Positions 54,740-63,852 of a DNA stretch of 64,000 bases are shown here, piece by piece (position 1 is the stretch's first letter; every line of letters starts with the position of its first letter). The position numbers and the translations under genes were made by a program. The notes under the pieces were generated by a model. It did not search any database and was not told the DNA's origin. It worked only from the letters and a program-made list of their open reading frames with translations. Source of the DNA: Aromatoleum bremense (GTDB lineage: Bacteria; Pseudomonadota; Gammaproteobacteria; Burkholderiales; Rhodocyclaceae). Where the stretch lies: contig NZ_CP059467.1 in the NCBI RefSeq assembly GCF_017894365.1, forward strand, positions 186,001 to 250,000, written 5' to 3'.

Positions 54740-54962
54740 CGGCGGAACGGGCGCGCCCGCAGACATCTGCTTCCTTTCTTCGAATGCGTGGGACGCCTAT
54801 TCGGCGAAGGCTTTCGGCCTTCGTGTGCTGTGGTGCAATCGCTTCGGCCAAGCGGCGGAGCGCATCCCGGCCACGCCGGATGGCGAAATCGGCGATCTCT
54901 GCGTGCTACCCCCATGTCTCGGCCTCGACGGGGCCACCGTCTCGGGCCGATCGCCCTTGTAA
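54740..54962 (+). pseudogene. Haloacid dehalogenase C-terminal fragment
   Basis: The translation ICFLSSNAWDAYSAKAFGLRVLWCNRFGQAAERIP (quoted in part) is the C-terminal part of type II (S)-2-haloacid dehalogenases. The N-terminal catalytic aspartate domain is absent, so this is a gene relic. The frame ends right at the ECF promoter of the next gene. Confidence 0.75.
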
Positions 54963-54987
54963 GGGTTGGCGGCCCCGGCCGACTAAT
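54958..54987 (+). promoter_or_regulatory. ECF-type promoter of the 38-residue-repeat protein gene
   Basis: TGTAAGG, 15 bases, CGACTAAT: identical in both boxes and spacing to the DUF3179 site. Confidence 0.85.
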
Positions 54988-55034
54988 GATTACGAGAGCG
55001 CTCGCCCCCGCCATCCCCGCAGGAGGATTCGACC

Positions 55035-55406
55035 ATGAAAACATACCCTAGCAGCTTGATCGCAGCCGCCATCAGTGCCGCGCTACTGGCGCCGACGACT
55101 GCAGGCGCCGCCGACTCGGCCACGTGGCTGCAGCGGCAGTTCAGTGCGGACCATCGGGATCCCGCCGCCCGGCCCGCCGTAGCGGCGGCGCGAGGCGCAC
55201 GCGATCCGGACGGCGTCGGCCACGCCTATGCCGAAGCCTGGCTGCGGCGCCAATTCGCCGGTGATACGCTCGTCGTCGCGCGCGGCGACGGCGTCGCCGG
55301 CCGGACCGGACCGATCGACATCGATGGGTCGACCGCTCCGCTGTCGGACGCGTGGCTGCGCCACCAATTCACGACCGATCACCCCGGCCCGGAGCGCCTG
55401 GAGTGA
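55035..55406 (+). CDS. Exported protein with three 38-residue AWLRRQF repeats
   Basis: A 123-aa protein. Signal peptide to about residue 25 (AGAAD). The mature part has the motif WLxxQF at residues 31, 69 and 107, exactly 38 residues apart, each preceded by an alanine- or serine-rich turn. I know no family for it. AGGAGG precedes the ATG. The strong ECF promoter makes it a probable product of the regulon. A hairpin follows at 55449-55479. Confidence 0.8.
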   Translation: MKTYPSSLIAAAISAALLAPTTAGAADSATWLQRQFSADHRDPAARPAVAAARGARDPDGVGHAYAEAWLRRQFAGDTLVVARGDGVAGRTGPIDIDGSTAPLSDAWLRHQFTTDHPGPERLE

Positions 55407-55448
55407 GCGACGGATTGTCCACGTTACTCGATCCGTCCCCCTGAACAA

Positions 55449-55479
55449 ACGGAACCGGACGCGCCGCGCCCGGTTCCGT
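55449..55479 (+). terminator. Hairpin with perfect 10-base arms
   Basis: ACGGAACCGG and CCGGTTCCGT pair perfectly around ACGCGCCGCGC, followed by CTTTCC. A likely intrinsic or attenuating terminator between the repeat protein and the DUF302 gene. Confidence 0.6.
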
Positions 55480-55501
55480 CTTTCCATCTTCGGGAGACGT
55501 C

Positions 55502-55984
55502 ATGCAGAGATTCCCAAACGCCAGGTTCCGCGCCGTCGTGATCGTGCTTGCCGCTCTGGCATCGCTGCTGGCACCGTTGGCCGGCGCTGCACCGACCAAC
55601 GGGCTGCGCACGATCGCCACGTCGCATTCGTTCCCGGCGCTGCAGGAACGGCTCGAACGCGCGGTCGAAAAGCACGGCCTCGCGGTCGTCGCGGCCGCGA
55701 GCGCGAGCCGCGGCGCCGCCGCGCGCGGCGTCAAGATTCCGGGCAACTCGGTCGTGATGGTGTTCCGCAACGACTACGCGGTGCGGATGCTCGAAGCGAG
55801 CGTGCCGGCCGGCATCGAGGCGCCGCTGCGTTACTACGTGACGGAAAATGCCGATGGCACGGCGACGCTGTCGTGGCGCACGCCGACGAGCGTGTTCGGC
55901 CCCTACGGCAGCGAGCGGCTCGACGCGCTCGCGCGCGAGCTCGATCCGATCTTCGAAGCGATCGGCCATGACGCCAGCCAATGA
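55502..55984 (+). CDS. DUF302 exported protein
   Basis: A 160-aa protein with a signal peptide (ending near AGAAP) and a DUF302 domain: the start SHSFPALQERLERAVEKHGL, the central VMVFRNDYAVRML and the end YGSERLDALARELDPIFEAI. The family fold is known but the function is not. GGGAGA precedes the ATG. Its stop overlaps the YeeE/YedE gene start. Confidence 0.87.
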   Translation: MQRFPNARFRAVVIVLAALASLLAPLAGAAPTNGLRTIATSHSFPALQERLERAVEKHGLAVVAAASASRGAAARGVKIPGNSVVMVFRNDYAVRMLEASVPAGIEAPLRYYVTENADGTATLSWRTPTSVFGPYGSERLDALARELDPIFEAIGHDASQ

Positions 55985-57126
55985 CGTCAGCCAATAACGC
56001 CGCGTCGGCCCCGGCCGCAGCGCGCCTCGGCGGAGCGCTCGCCTGGATCGCGCTCGCGGCGGCGGTCGGCGCCGCGGCGTATGCCGCAAGCGGGCCGCGC
56101 CACCTCGCGCTGTATGCGGTTGGAGTGGCGATCGGCGCGGTGCTGCTGCGCAGCGAGTTCGGCTTCACCGGCAGTCTGCGGCGCTTCGTCATCGACCGTG
56201 ATCGGCGCGCGCTGCGCGCGCCGCTGGCGCTGCTCGGCCTGACGACGCTCGCCCTCGCGCCCGCACTTGCGCAGGGCGAACTGTTCGGCCAGCCGCTCGG
56301 CCCGGCCGCCGCGCCGGTCGCGCTGCAGGTCGCCGCCGGCGCGCTGCTCTTCGGCGTCGGCATGCAGCTGGCCGGCGGTTGCGGCTCCGGGACGCTCTTC
56401 AGCCTCGGCGGCGGCAACGGCCGCATGCTCGTCGTGATCGTCTTCTTCTGCGCCGGATCGTTCGTGGCGAGCCTGCATATGGGCTGGTGGGCGGCGCTGC
56501 CCGCGGCCGAGCCGATCGTGCTCGGCGAGCGCTTCGGCTGGCTGCCGAGCGCCGTGTTCCAACTGGGCGTCATCGGGGCGCTCTGGGTGTGGGCGGGCCG
56601 GCGGCAGCAACCTGCGGCGGATCACGAGAAGCATGGCATTTCACGCATGGGGCCGGCACTGGTCGCCCTGGCCTTGCTCAACCTTGCGACCCTGCTGCTC
56701 GCCGGCCATCCGTGGACGATCACGTGGGCCTACGCATTGTGGGGCGCCAAGGCGGCGACCTGGGTCGGTTGGGATCCGGCCGGCGCGGCGTTCTGGCAGG
56801 CCCCCTTCCAGTCCGCCGCGCTCGCGCGCGGGGTGCTCGACGACGTCACCTCCCTCATGGACATCGGGCTCGTGCTCGGGGCGGGCGGCGCCGCGCTCGC
56901 CGCGGGCCGCTGGACACTGCGCTTCGACCGGCGCCCAGGCACAATGCTCGCCGCGGTGCTCGGCGGGGTGCTGATGGGCTACGGCGCGCGCATCGGCTTC
57001 GGCTGCACCGTCGGCGCGCTGCTCTCGGGCGTGGCCTCGACCAGCGTTCACGGCTGGCTGTGGCTCGCCGCGGTGCTGCCCGGCACCTGGCTCGGCGGCA
57101 GGCTCCGACCCCGGTTCGGGCTTTGA
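55981..57126 (+). CDS. YeeE/YedE-family thiosulfate/sulfur transporter
   Basis: A 381-aa membrane protein with about nine or ten hydrophobic segments and two internal half-repeats, each with the cysteine motif of the family (GGCGSGTLFSLGGGN and GFGCTVGALLSG). YeeE (TsuA) imports thiosulfate; related proteins move other sulfur species. It is coupled to the DUF302 gene by a four-base overlap. Sulfur supply for thiols or persulfides fits the stress context. Confidence 0.9.
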   Translation: MTSANNAASAPAAARLGGALAWIALAAAVGAAAYAASGPRHLALYAVGVAIGAVLLRSEFGFTGSLRRFVIDRDRRALRAPLALLGLTTLALAPALAQGELFGQPLGPAAAPVALQVAAGALLFGVGMQLAGGCGSGTLFSLGGGNGRMLVVIVFFCAGSFVASLHMGWWAALPAAEPIVLGERFGWLPSAVFQLGVIGALWVWAGRRQQPAADHEKHGISRMGPALVALALLNLATLLLAGHPWTITWAYALWGAKAATWVGWDPAGAAFWQAPFQSAALARGVLDDVTSLMDIGLVLGAGGAALAAGRWTLRFDRRPGTMLAAVLGGVLMGYGARIGFGCTVGALLSGVASTSVHGWLWLAAVLPGTWLGGRLRPRFGL

Positions 57127-57195
57127 CGCGCACCCGTGCAGTGGTGCGCGTGTCGCAATGCGCGGCGCGCTGCCGCGAACGCCAAGGAGATGACG

Positions 57196-57648
57196 ATGAA
57201 TTCCCGATCTGCCCTGTTCCTCGCGCTGCTGGCCACGCCTCCCGGCGCAGCCTGCGCAGCCCCACAAGTCATCGAGTTGACCCAGGTCGCATGCCAGTTC
57301 CTCGAAAGCGAAAATGGCACGAACCGCGGTTTCCGGAGCCGCAAATCGGCCGATTGCGAGGCCATCAATGCGCGCACCGGCGCGCAGCGTCTGGCCGAGG
57401 CGAAGGTGCTCCGACTCAAGCCCGGCGCGTATATCTTCCGTGTCAGCAATCGCAACGTGCCCTACGAACTCGGCTTCTGGCTACGCGGTGACGGCCTGGT
57501 CGCCCGGGCGCGGCTACCCAGCGTGTCGGGGGGCGGCCTGACCGAGGGCAAGACGCAGGACTACGCGATCGCGCTCGAGCCCGGCGAGTACGTATATTCC
57601 TGCCCGCTCAATCCGACGCCGGACTACAAGCTCGTCGTCGCCGAGTAA
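57196..57648 (+). CDS. Exported cupredoxin-like protein
   Basis: A 150-aa exported protein; signal peptide ends near AACAAP. The C-terminal half (RLKPGAYIFRVSNRNVPYELGFWL to GEYVYSCPLNPTPDYKLVVAE) looks like a cupredoxin-type beta-sandwich with a Cys near the end, but the usual full copper ligand set is not evident. AAGGAG precedes the second of two ATGs. The function is unknown. Confidence 0.7.
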   Translation: MNSRSALFLALLATPPGAACAAPQVIELTQVACQFLESENGTNRGFRSRKSADCEAINARTGAQRLAEAKVLRLKPGAYIFRVSNRNVPYELGFWLRGDGLVARARLPSVSGGGLTEGKTQDYAIALEPGEYVYSCPLNPTPDYKLVVAE

Positions 57649-57675
57649 CGCCCGCGTTTCAAGCCGTCTGCGATC

Positions 57676-57707
57676 GCAGCCGCCGACACGCCGCCGGCGG
57701 CGGCTGC
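57676..57707 (+). terminator. GC-rich hairpin after the cupredoxin-like gene
   Basis: GCAGCCGCCG and CGGCGGCTGC form a ten-base stem. There is no T-run, so termination is only suggested. Confidence 0.45.
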
Positions 57708-57775
57708 ACGCCTGGTTCAAGCGGGCCCGACCGAACCGGCTGCCGGCCGGCAGAACGCAGACCTTTCGCCCCGAC

Positions 57776-57806
57776 TGTAAGTTCATGGCCGCCACCGACG
57801 ACCAAG
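57776..57806 (+). promoter_or_regulatory. ECF-type promoter of the VTT-flavoenzyme fusion gene
   Basis: TGTAAGT, 16 bases, CGACCAAG, about 45 bases before the ATG at 57852. A weaker match than the others. Confidence 0.55.
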
Positions 57807-57851
57807 CACTGCGCACGTTTGCGCCGCCCTTCATCCGACCGGGTTCAAACA

Positions 57852-60068
57852 ATGAAAACCAGCCGACTCGCCCTCCTCGCCGCCATCGTCCTCGCGATCG
57901 CGCTGTTCTTCCTGTTCGATCTCGACCACTATTTCAACCTCGACGTCTTCAAGAGCCAGCAGGCCGCGATCGAGGCCTGGCGGGAAGCGCGGCCGGTAGC
58001 TGCGGCGCTCGGCTTCTTCGCGCTGTACGTCGCCGTCACCGGCCTGTCGCTGCCCGGCGCCGCGGTCATGACGCTCGTCGCCGGCGCGATCTTCGGCCTG
58101 GGCTGGGGCACGCTGATCGTCTCCTTCGCCTCGACGATCGGCGCGACGCTGGCTTTCCTCGTCTCGCGCTTCGTGCTGCGCGACATGGTGCAATCGCGCT
58201 TCGGCGACCGCCTTGCGGCAATCAACGCCGGCGTCGCGAAGGACGGCGGCTTCTATCTCTTCACGCTGCGTCTCGTGCCGGCCTTCCCCTTCTTCGTCAT
58301 CAATCTCCTGATGGGCCTGACGCCGATCCGCACGTGGACCTTCTACTGGGTCAGCCAGGTCGGCATGCTCGCCGGCACCCTCGTGTATGTGAACGCCGGC
58401 ACGCGGCTCGCGCAGATCGACTCGCTGGCCGGCATCCTGTCGCCGGGGCTGCTCGCCTCGTTCGCGCTGCTGGGCGTGTTCCCGCTCGTCGCGCGCAAGC
58501 TCGTCGAGGCGGCCCGCGCGCGCAAGGTCTACGCCGGCTGGAAGCGCCCGTCCCACTTCGACCGCAACCTCGTCGTGATCGGCGCCGGCGCGGCCGGGCT
58601 CGTCAGCAGCTACATCGCCGCCGCGGTGAAGGCGAAGGTGACGCTGGTCGAAAAGCACAAGATGGGCGGCGACTGCCTCAATACCGGCTGCGTGCCGTCG
58701 AAGGCGCTGATCCGCTCGGCGAAGCTGCTGTCGCACATCCGCCGCGCGAAGGAATTCGGCATTCGCGACGCGCGGGCGGATTTCGACTTCGCCGACGTGA
58801 TGGAGCGCGTGCATGCGATTATCCGCACCGTCGAGCCGCACGACTCAGTCGAGCGCTACACCGGCCTCGGCGTCGAGGTGATCGAGGGTCGGGCGAAGAT
58901 CGTCTCGCCGTGGGAGGTCGACATCGCGCGCAACGACGGCGGGCAGCAGCGGCTCACGACACGCAGCATCATCATCGCGGCCGGCGCGCGCCCCGCCGTG
59001 CCGCCGATTCCGGGCATCGAGGACGTCGGCTACTACACTTCGGACACGATCTGGAACCTGCGCGAATTGCCGCGGCGGCTCCTCGTGCTCGGCGGCGGGC
59101 CGATCGGTTCGGAGCTCGCGCAGACCTTCGCGCGCTTCGGTGCCGCGGTGACGATGGTCCTGCGCGGCGAGCGCATCATGCCGCGCGAGGACGCGGAAGT
59201 TTCCGAGCTCGTCATGCAGCGCTTTCACGCCGAGGGCATCGACCTGCGGACCGGGCACAAGATGCGGCACTTCGTCGTCGAGGACGGCGAGAAGATCCTC
59301 GTCGCTGAGCACGACGGCCACGAAGTCCGCATCCCCTTCGACGTGCTGCTGGTCGCGGTCGGCCGCGCCGCGAAGCTCAAGGGCTACGGCCTGGAGGAGC
59401 TCGGCATCCCGACCGGGCAGACGGTCGAGGTCAACGAGTTCCTGCAGACGATCTATCCGAACATCTACGCCGCGGGCGACGTCGCCGGCCCGTATCAATT
59501 CACGCACACCGCGGCCCATCAGGCCTGGTATGCGTCGGTGAACGCCCTGTTCGCGCCGTTCAAGAAATTCCGCGCCGACTACTCGGCCGTGCCATGGTCG
59601 ACCTTCGTCGATCCCGAGGTCGCCCGCGTCGGCCTCAACGAGCAGGAGGCCCGCGAACGCAACATCCCGCTTGAAGTCACGCGCTTCGACATCGCGGATC
59701 TGGACCGCGCGATCGCCGACGGCGAGGCGCACGGCTTCGTGAAAGTCCTCACCGTGCCCGGCAAGGACCGGATCCTCGGCGTGACGATCGTCGGCGAGCA
59801 CGCCGGCGACCTGCTCGCCGAATACGTGATCGCGATGCGGCACGGCCTCGGACTCAACAAGATCCTCGGCACGATCCACATCTACCCGACGCTTGCCGAG
59901 GCCAACAAGTACGCCGCCGGCGAATGGAAACGGGCGCACGCGCCGCGGAAGCTGCTCGAATGGGTCGGGCGCTTCCACGCTTGGCGGCGCGGCAAACCTG
60001 CCCCGGCCGAACCGATCGAGCCCAAGGTCGGCGCCTTGCGCGACGCTCCGACCTCGTCGCGGAGCTGA
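57852..60068 (+). CDS. VTT (TVP38/TMEM64) domain fused to mercuric-reductase-like flavoenzyme
   Basis: A 738-aa protein. Residues 1-230 are a VTT membrane domain (SLPGAAVMTLVAGAIFGLGWG and LRLVPAFPFFVINLLMGLTPI). Residues 235-725 are a class I disulfide reductase: FAD motif VVIGAGAAGL (241-250), redox pair C275-C280 in GGDCLNTGCVPSK, NAD site LGGGPIGSELAQTFARFG, and the C-terminal HIYPTLAEANK dimer interface. The C-terminal vicinal cysteines of MerA are missing. The fusion suggests reduction of a substrate at the membrane, coupled to transport. Fusions of this kind are found in other arsenic and selenium loci; the substrate is unknown. Confidence 0.92.
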   Translation: MKTSRLALLAAIVLAIALFFLFDLDHYFNLDVFKSQQAAIEAWREARPVAAALGFFALYVAVTGLSLPGAAVMTLVAGAIFGLGWGTLIVSFASTIGATLAFLVSRFVLRDMVQSRFGDRLAAINAGVAKDGGFYLFTLRLVPAFPFFVINLLMGLTPIRTWTFYWVSQVGMLAGTLVYVNAGTRLAQIDSLAGILSPGLLASFALLGVFPLVARKLVEAARARKVYAGWKRPSHFDRNLVVIGAGAAGLVSSYIAAAVKAKVTLVEKHKMGGDCLNTGCVPSKALIRSAKLLSHIRRAKEFGIRDARADFDFADVMERVHAIIRTVEPHDSVERYTGLGVEVIEGRAKIVSPWEVDIARNDGGQQRLTTRSIIIAAGARPAVPPIPGIEDVGYYTSDTIWNLRELPRRLLVLGGGPIGSELAQTFARFGAAVTMVLRGERIMPREDAEVSELVMQRFHAEGIDLRTGHKMRHFVVEDGEKILVAEHDGHEVRIPFDVLLVAVGRAAKLKGYGLEELGIPTGQTVEVNEFLQTIYPNIYAAGDVAGPYQFTHTAAHQAWYASVNALFAPFKKFRADYSAVPWSTFVDPEVARVGLNEQEARERNIPLEVTRFDIADLDRAIADGEAHGFVKVLTVPGKDRILGVTIVGEHAGDLLAEYVIAMRHGLGLNKILGTIHIYPTLAEANKYAAGEWKRAHAPRKLLEWVGRFHAWRRGKPAPAEPIEPKVGALRDAPTSSRS

Positions 60069-60215
60069 TCCGATGCACAAGCTTCGACTATTCGCGGCCG
60101 GCCCCGCGCCGAGGAGCTGATCGCCGAACTCCTCGGTCGGTAGCCGTTTCGAGAAACCGCTCCCTCGACCGGCGCGAATTCAGCGCGTAGCGTCCTGATC
60201 AGCGCACGAGATGAA

Positions 60216-60292
60216 GAAAAAAAGGGTGTCCCAATCCACAGGGAGAGGAAGGTTGGAATTCCGGAAACGACCGGGGGACACCCTTGCGAAAA
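60216..60292. repeat. Small dispersed element with inverted ends (right copy)
   Basis: Begins AAAAAAAGGGTGTCCCAATCC and ends GGGGGACACCCTTGCGAAAA; the ends are mutual inverted repeats and match the layout at 2782-2848. It lies just outside the right copy of the large direct repeat. Nothing else is visible in 60069-60349. Confidence 0.5.
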
Positions 60293-60349
60293 CACGCGAT
60301 CGGGCCGCCGATGACACGTCCTCGAACTGACGTGCGGCGCGGTCCCCGC

Positions 60350-61363
60350 TCACCGCAGCATCAGGAGCCCGCTCAGGATCAGCGCGGCGAGGAACACGGT
60401 ATTGACCGCGAGCATCGCCACCGGCCGCCAGCCGAGCGCGGCGAGCTGCTGGAACGAGGTCTTCACGCCGAGCGCCGCGATCGCCACGACCAGGCACCAG
60501 CGCGACAGGCCGGAGGCGGCGTCGGTGACCGGCTGCGGGATCAGCCCGAGGCTGTTGACCGCGACCAGCACCGCGAAGCCGACGAGAAAGCCCGGCAGCA
60601 CCGGCGGCTTCTTGCCGGCCGGCGCGCCGTTACGAAACAGCAGCGACACCACCGCCACCACCGGCAGCAGCATCGCGACGCGGAAGAGCTTGACGAAGGT
60701 CGCCCCGTCGCCGACCTCGGGCGAGATGAGATACCCTGCCGCGACGACCTGCGCGACGTCGTGGATCGTGCCGCCGAGAAACACCGCCGCGGCGTTCGCG
60801 TCGAGCCCGAAGAGCTTCACGAGCGAGGGATAGACGACCATCGCGACCGTCGACAGCGCCGTGACGCCGACCACCGTGAACAAGGTGAAGCGCTGGTTCT
60901 CGTCGCTCTTCGGCAGCACCGCCGAGATCGCCAGCGCGGCCGACGCGCCGCAGATCGCCACCGCGCCGCCGGTGAGAATCCCTTCGGTGCCGGGCCGGCC
61001 GAGCAGGCGCCCGACGAGGGCACCGAACAGGATCGTCGCGACGACGCCGCCGGCGACCATCGCGATCGACCCGGCGCCCAGACCCGCAAGCTGCTCCGCG
61101 GTGATGCGCGCCCCGAGCAGTGCGACGCCGAAACGCAGCACATGGCGCGACGCGAACTCGATGCCGTCGCGGATCTTCTCGCCGTTCGCGGCGAAGTTGA
61201 ACGCCATGCCGAAGAACAGCGCATACAGCAGCTGCGGGCCGCCCTGGTGCTCGGCGACGAAGCTCGCCGCCAGCGCGATCGTGATCGCGGTCAGCACGCC
61301 GGGCCACAGCCGCACCCAGACCGGAATGTTCAACATTGCCAATGCTCGCATTGCATAGCTCAT
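60350..61363 (-). CDS. YeiH-family (UPF0324) putative sulfate exporter, copy 2
   Basis: A 337-aa paralogue of the protein at 4446-5528. Nearly all residues are the same after LWPGVLTAITIALAASF; the N-terminus (MSYAMRALAMLNIPVWVR) and the last four residues differ. The nucleotide differences are mostly silent. It lies 14 bases downstream of the second RND gene. A change such as SDENQ for SDANQ shows that the copies are slowly diverging or have been partly converted. Confidence 0.87.
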   Translation of the reverse strand: MSYAMRALAMLNIPVWVRLWPGVLTAITIALAASFVAEHQGGPQLLYALFFGMAFNFAANGEKIRDGIEFASRHVLRFGVALLGARITAEQLAGLGAGSIAMVAGGVVATILFGALVGRLLGRPGTEGILTGGAVAICGASAALAISAVLPKSDENQRFTLFTVVGVTALSTVAMVVYPSLVKLFGLDANAAAVFLGGTIHDVAQVVAAGYLISPEVGDGATFVKLFRVAMLLPVVAVVSLLFRNGAPAGKKPPVLPGFLVGFAVLVAVNSLGLIPQPVTDAASGLSRWCLVVAIAALGVKTSFQQLAALGWRPVAMLAVNTVFLAALILSGLLMLR

Positions 61364-61377
61364 CGATGCGTCCCCGA

Positions 61378-63837
61378 TCACGCCGCCAGGCCGAGCTCGG
61401 GCACCGCGCCGAAGCGCCGCGCGCGGGTTGGATCCTTCAACAGGAAGTGCGACAGCGCCGGGATCAGGATCAGCGCGCCGGCCATGTTCCACACGAACAT
61501 GAAGGTCAGGAGTATCCCCATGTCGGCCTGGAACTTGATCGGCGACCAGATCCAGGTGACCACCCCGGCGGCGAGCGTCACGCCGACGAGCGCGACGACC
61601 TTGCCGGTGAATTGCAGTGCGCTGCGGTGCGCTTGCGCAAGCGAAGCGCCCGTGCGCTGCTGCGCGAGCTGGATGGAGAGCAGATAGAGCGCGTAATCGA
61701 CGCCGATCCCGACCCCCAGCGCGATGACCGGCAAGGTCCCGACCTTCACGCCGATCCCCAGCACCACCATCAGCGCCTCGCACAGGATCGAGGTCACCGC
61801 GAGCGGCACCACCGCGACGACGACCGCGCGCCAGCTGCGGAAGGTGACGAAGCACAGCACAACCACCGCCGCATACACGTAGAGGAGCATCGTGCGGTTG
61901 GCTTCCCGCACGACGATGTTGGTCGCCGCCTCGATGCCGGCCGAGCCCGCTGCGAGCAGGAACTGGCGCTCGGGGGTGCTGTGCGCCTCGGCGAATTGCG
62001 CGGCGGTGGCGACGATGGCGTCGAGCGTCTCGGCGCGGTGGTCGGTGAGGTAGGCGATCACCGGCATCACCGAGCAGTCGTTGTTGAAGAGGTCGGGGTT
62101 GTTGACGGACGCCTGCTGCGCGCCGTAGTTGAGCACGTCCTGGTTGCGCGCGAGGGTGAGCCACTTCGGGTTGCCTTCGTACGAACCGGCGGTGATCTGG
62201 CGCACCGCATCGCCGAGGAACACCGTCGTCTGCACCCCGGGCAGCTGCTGCAGCTGCCACGCGAGGCGGTCGGCTTCGACGAGGGTCTCGTACTTGAGGC
62301 AGCCTTCGGCCGCGGTCCTGACGATCACGGCGAACTGGTCGGACGAGAGCGAGTAGTTCGCCGTGATGTAGGCGTTGTCGCGGTTGTAGCGCGAGTCGGC
62401 GCGCAGCTCCGGCGCGCCCGGCTCGAGGTCGCCGATCTTGAGCTCGAGGCTGACGACGAAGCCCGCGACGGTGAGCACCGCGGAGACCGCGATCGCGCCG
62501 ATCGCCCAGCGCCGCTCGGTGAAGCGCTCGAGCCAGCGCCACAGGCCCGCGCCCGTGCCGTCGGCGGCCCCCGACTCGGCCACGAGACTGCGCTCGGCCG
62601 CCCGGGCGCTCACGCCGGTGTAGGACAAGAGCACCGGCAGCAGGATCAGGTTGGTGAAGATCAGCACCGCCACGCCGATGCTCGCCGCGAGCGCGAGCGC
62701 CTGGATCACCGGGATGTCGATGACCATCAGCACCGCGAAGCCGACCGCGTCGGCGACCAGCGCCGTCATGCCAGCGAGAAAGAGCCGGCGGAAGGTGAAG
62801 CGCGCCGCGACCAGGCGATGCGTGCCGCGGCCGATGTCCTGCACGATGCCGTTCATCTTCTGCGCGCCGTGGCTGACGCCGATCGCGAAGATCAGGAACG
62901 GCACGAGGATCGAGAACGGGTCGAGCTCGAAGCCGAGCGCGGCGATGAGGCCCATCTGCCACACCACCGCGATCACCGAGCAGGCGACCACCAGCGCGGT
63001 GCTCCTCAGGCAGCGGGTGTAGAAGAAGATCACGAGAATCGCGATCAGCGCGGCGATCGCGAAGTAAGCCATCACCTGGCTCACGCCGTCGATGAGGTCG
63101 CCGACGAGCTTGGCGAAGCCGATGATGTGGATGCGGATTTCGGGGCCGCCCGAGCCCGCCGCGCGCTCGAACCTCAAACGGATGTTCTCCTCGAGGTTCC
63201 GCGACAGCGCGCGGTAGTCGATCGCCGCGCCCGTCGCGGGATCCTTGTCGAGCAGCGGCACGAAGATCATGCTCGATTTGAAGTCGTTGCCGACGAAGCG
63301 CCCGACGATGCCCGAACGGGCGATGTTGAGCTTGAGCTCGCCGGTCGCCTGCGGCGAGCCGTCGTAGGAATCCGGCATCACCGGCCCGCCCTGGAAGCCT
63401 TCCTCGGTGACTTCGGTCCAGCGCACCGACGGCGTCCACAAGGATTTCACCCACGCGCGATCGACGCCGGGCGTGAGGATGAGCTCGTCGCTGATCTTCT
63501 TCAGCGTCTCCTGGTAGGCCGGGTCGAAGATGTCGCCGCTCGGGCTCGCGACGACGACGCGCAGCACGTTGCCAAGGCCGCGCAGCTCCTTGCGGCTCTC
63601 GAGGTAGTTCTGGATGTAGGGCTGGCTCTGCGGCAGCATGCTCTCGAAGCTCGCGTTCAACTGCAGCTTCATCGCGCCCACCACGGCCAGCACCACGGTC
63701 ACCACGGCGCAGATCACGACCACCGCGAGGCGGTGGTTGAAGATCAGGCGCTCGAGGGCATTGCCGGAGTTGCGGTCGAACTCCGAGAGGGCACGCACGA
63801 CGGGCGTGCGGTCATGCGAATCGAATGCGACGGCCAT
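61378..63837 (-). CDS. RND/MMPL-family transporter, copy 2
   Basis: An 819-aa paralogue of the protein at 5539-8001; the two agree over practically the whole length and differ in the last 25 residues (DPTRARRFGAVPELGLAA here, quoted in part). Topology and role are as for copy 1. Being almost identical at the DNA level, it must stem from recent duplication or gene conversion. Confidence 0.9.
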   Translation of the reverse strand: MAVAFDSHDRTPVVRALSEFDRNSGNALERLIFNHRLAVVVICAVVTVVLAVVGAMKLQLNASFESMLPQSQPYIQNYLESRKELRGLGNVLRVVVASPSGDIFDPAYQETLKKISDELILTPGVDRAWVKSLWTPSVRWTEVTEEGFQGGPVMPDSYDGSPQATGELKLNIARSGIVGRFVGNDFKSSMIFVPLLDKDPATGAAIDYRALSRNLEENIRLRFERAAGSGGPEIRIHIIGFAKLVGDLIDGVSQVMAYFAIAALIAILVIFFYTRCLRSTALVVACSVIAVVWQMGLIAALGFELDPFSILVPFLIFAIGVSHGAQKMNGIVQDIGRGTHRLVAARFTFRRLFLAGMTALVADAVGFAVLMVIDIPVIQALALAASIGVAVLIFTNLILLPVLLSYTGVSARAAERSLVAESGAADGTGAGLWRWLERFTERRWAIGAIAVSAVLTVAGFVVSLELKIGDLEPGAPELRADSRYNRDNAYITANYSLSSDQFAVIVRTAAEGCLKYETLVEADRLAWQLQQLPGVQTTVFLGDAVRQITAGSYEGNPKWLTLARNQDVLNYGAQQASVNNPDLFNNDCSVMPVIAYLTDHRAETLDAIVATAAQFAEAHSTPERQFLLAAGSAGIEAATNIVVREANRTMLLYVYAAVVVLCFVTFRSWRAVVVAVVPLAVTSILCEALMVVLGIGVKVGTLPVIALGVGIGVDYALYLLSIQLAQQRTGASLAQAHRSALQFTGKVVALVGVTLAAGVVTWIWSPIKFQADMGILLTFMFVWNMAGALILIPALSHFLLKDPTRARRFGAVPELGLAA

Positions 63838-63852
63838 CGCGTCGGTCTCCTG

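Noticed and set aside
60108..60140. Similarity of GAGGAGCTGATCGCCGAACTCCTCG to the end of the hydrolase gene near 36637
   Set aside because: Only about 25 bases, and explicable by a common helix-coding phrase and the palindromic GAGGAG/CTCCTC ends.
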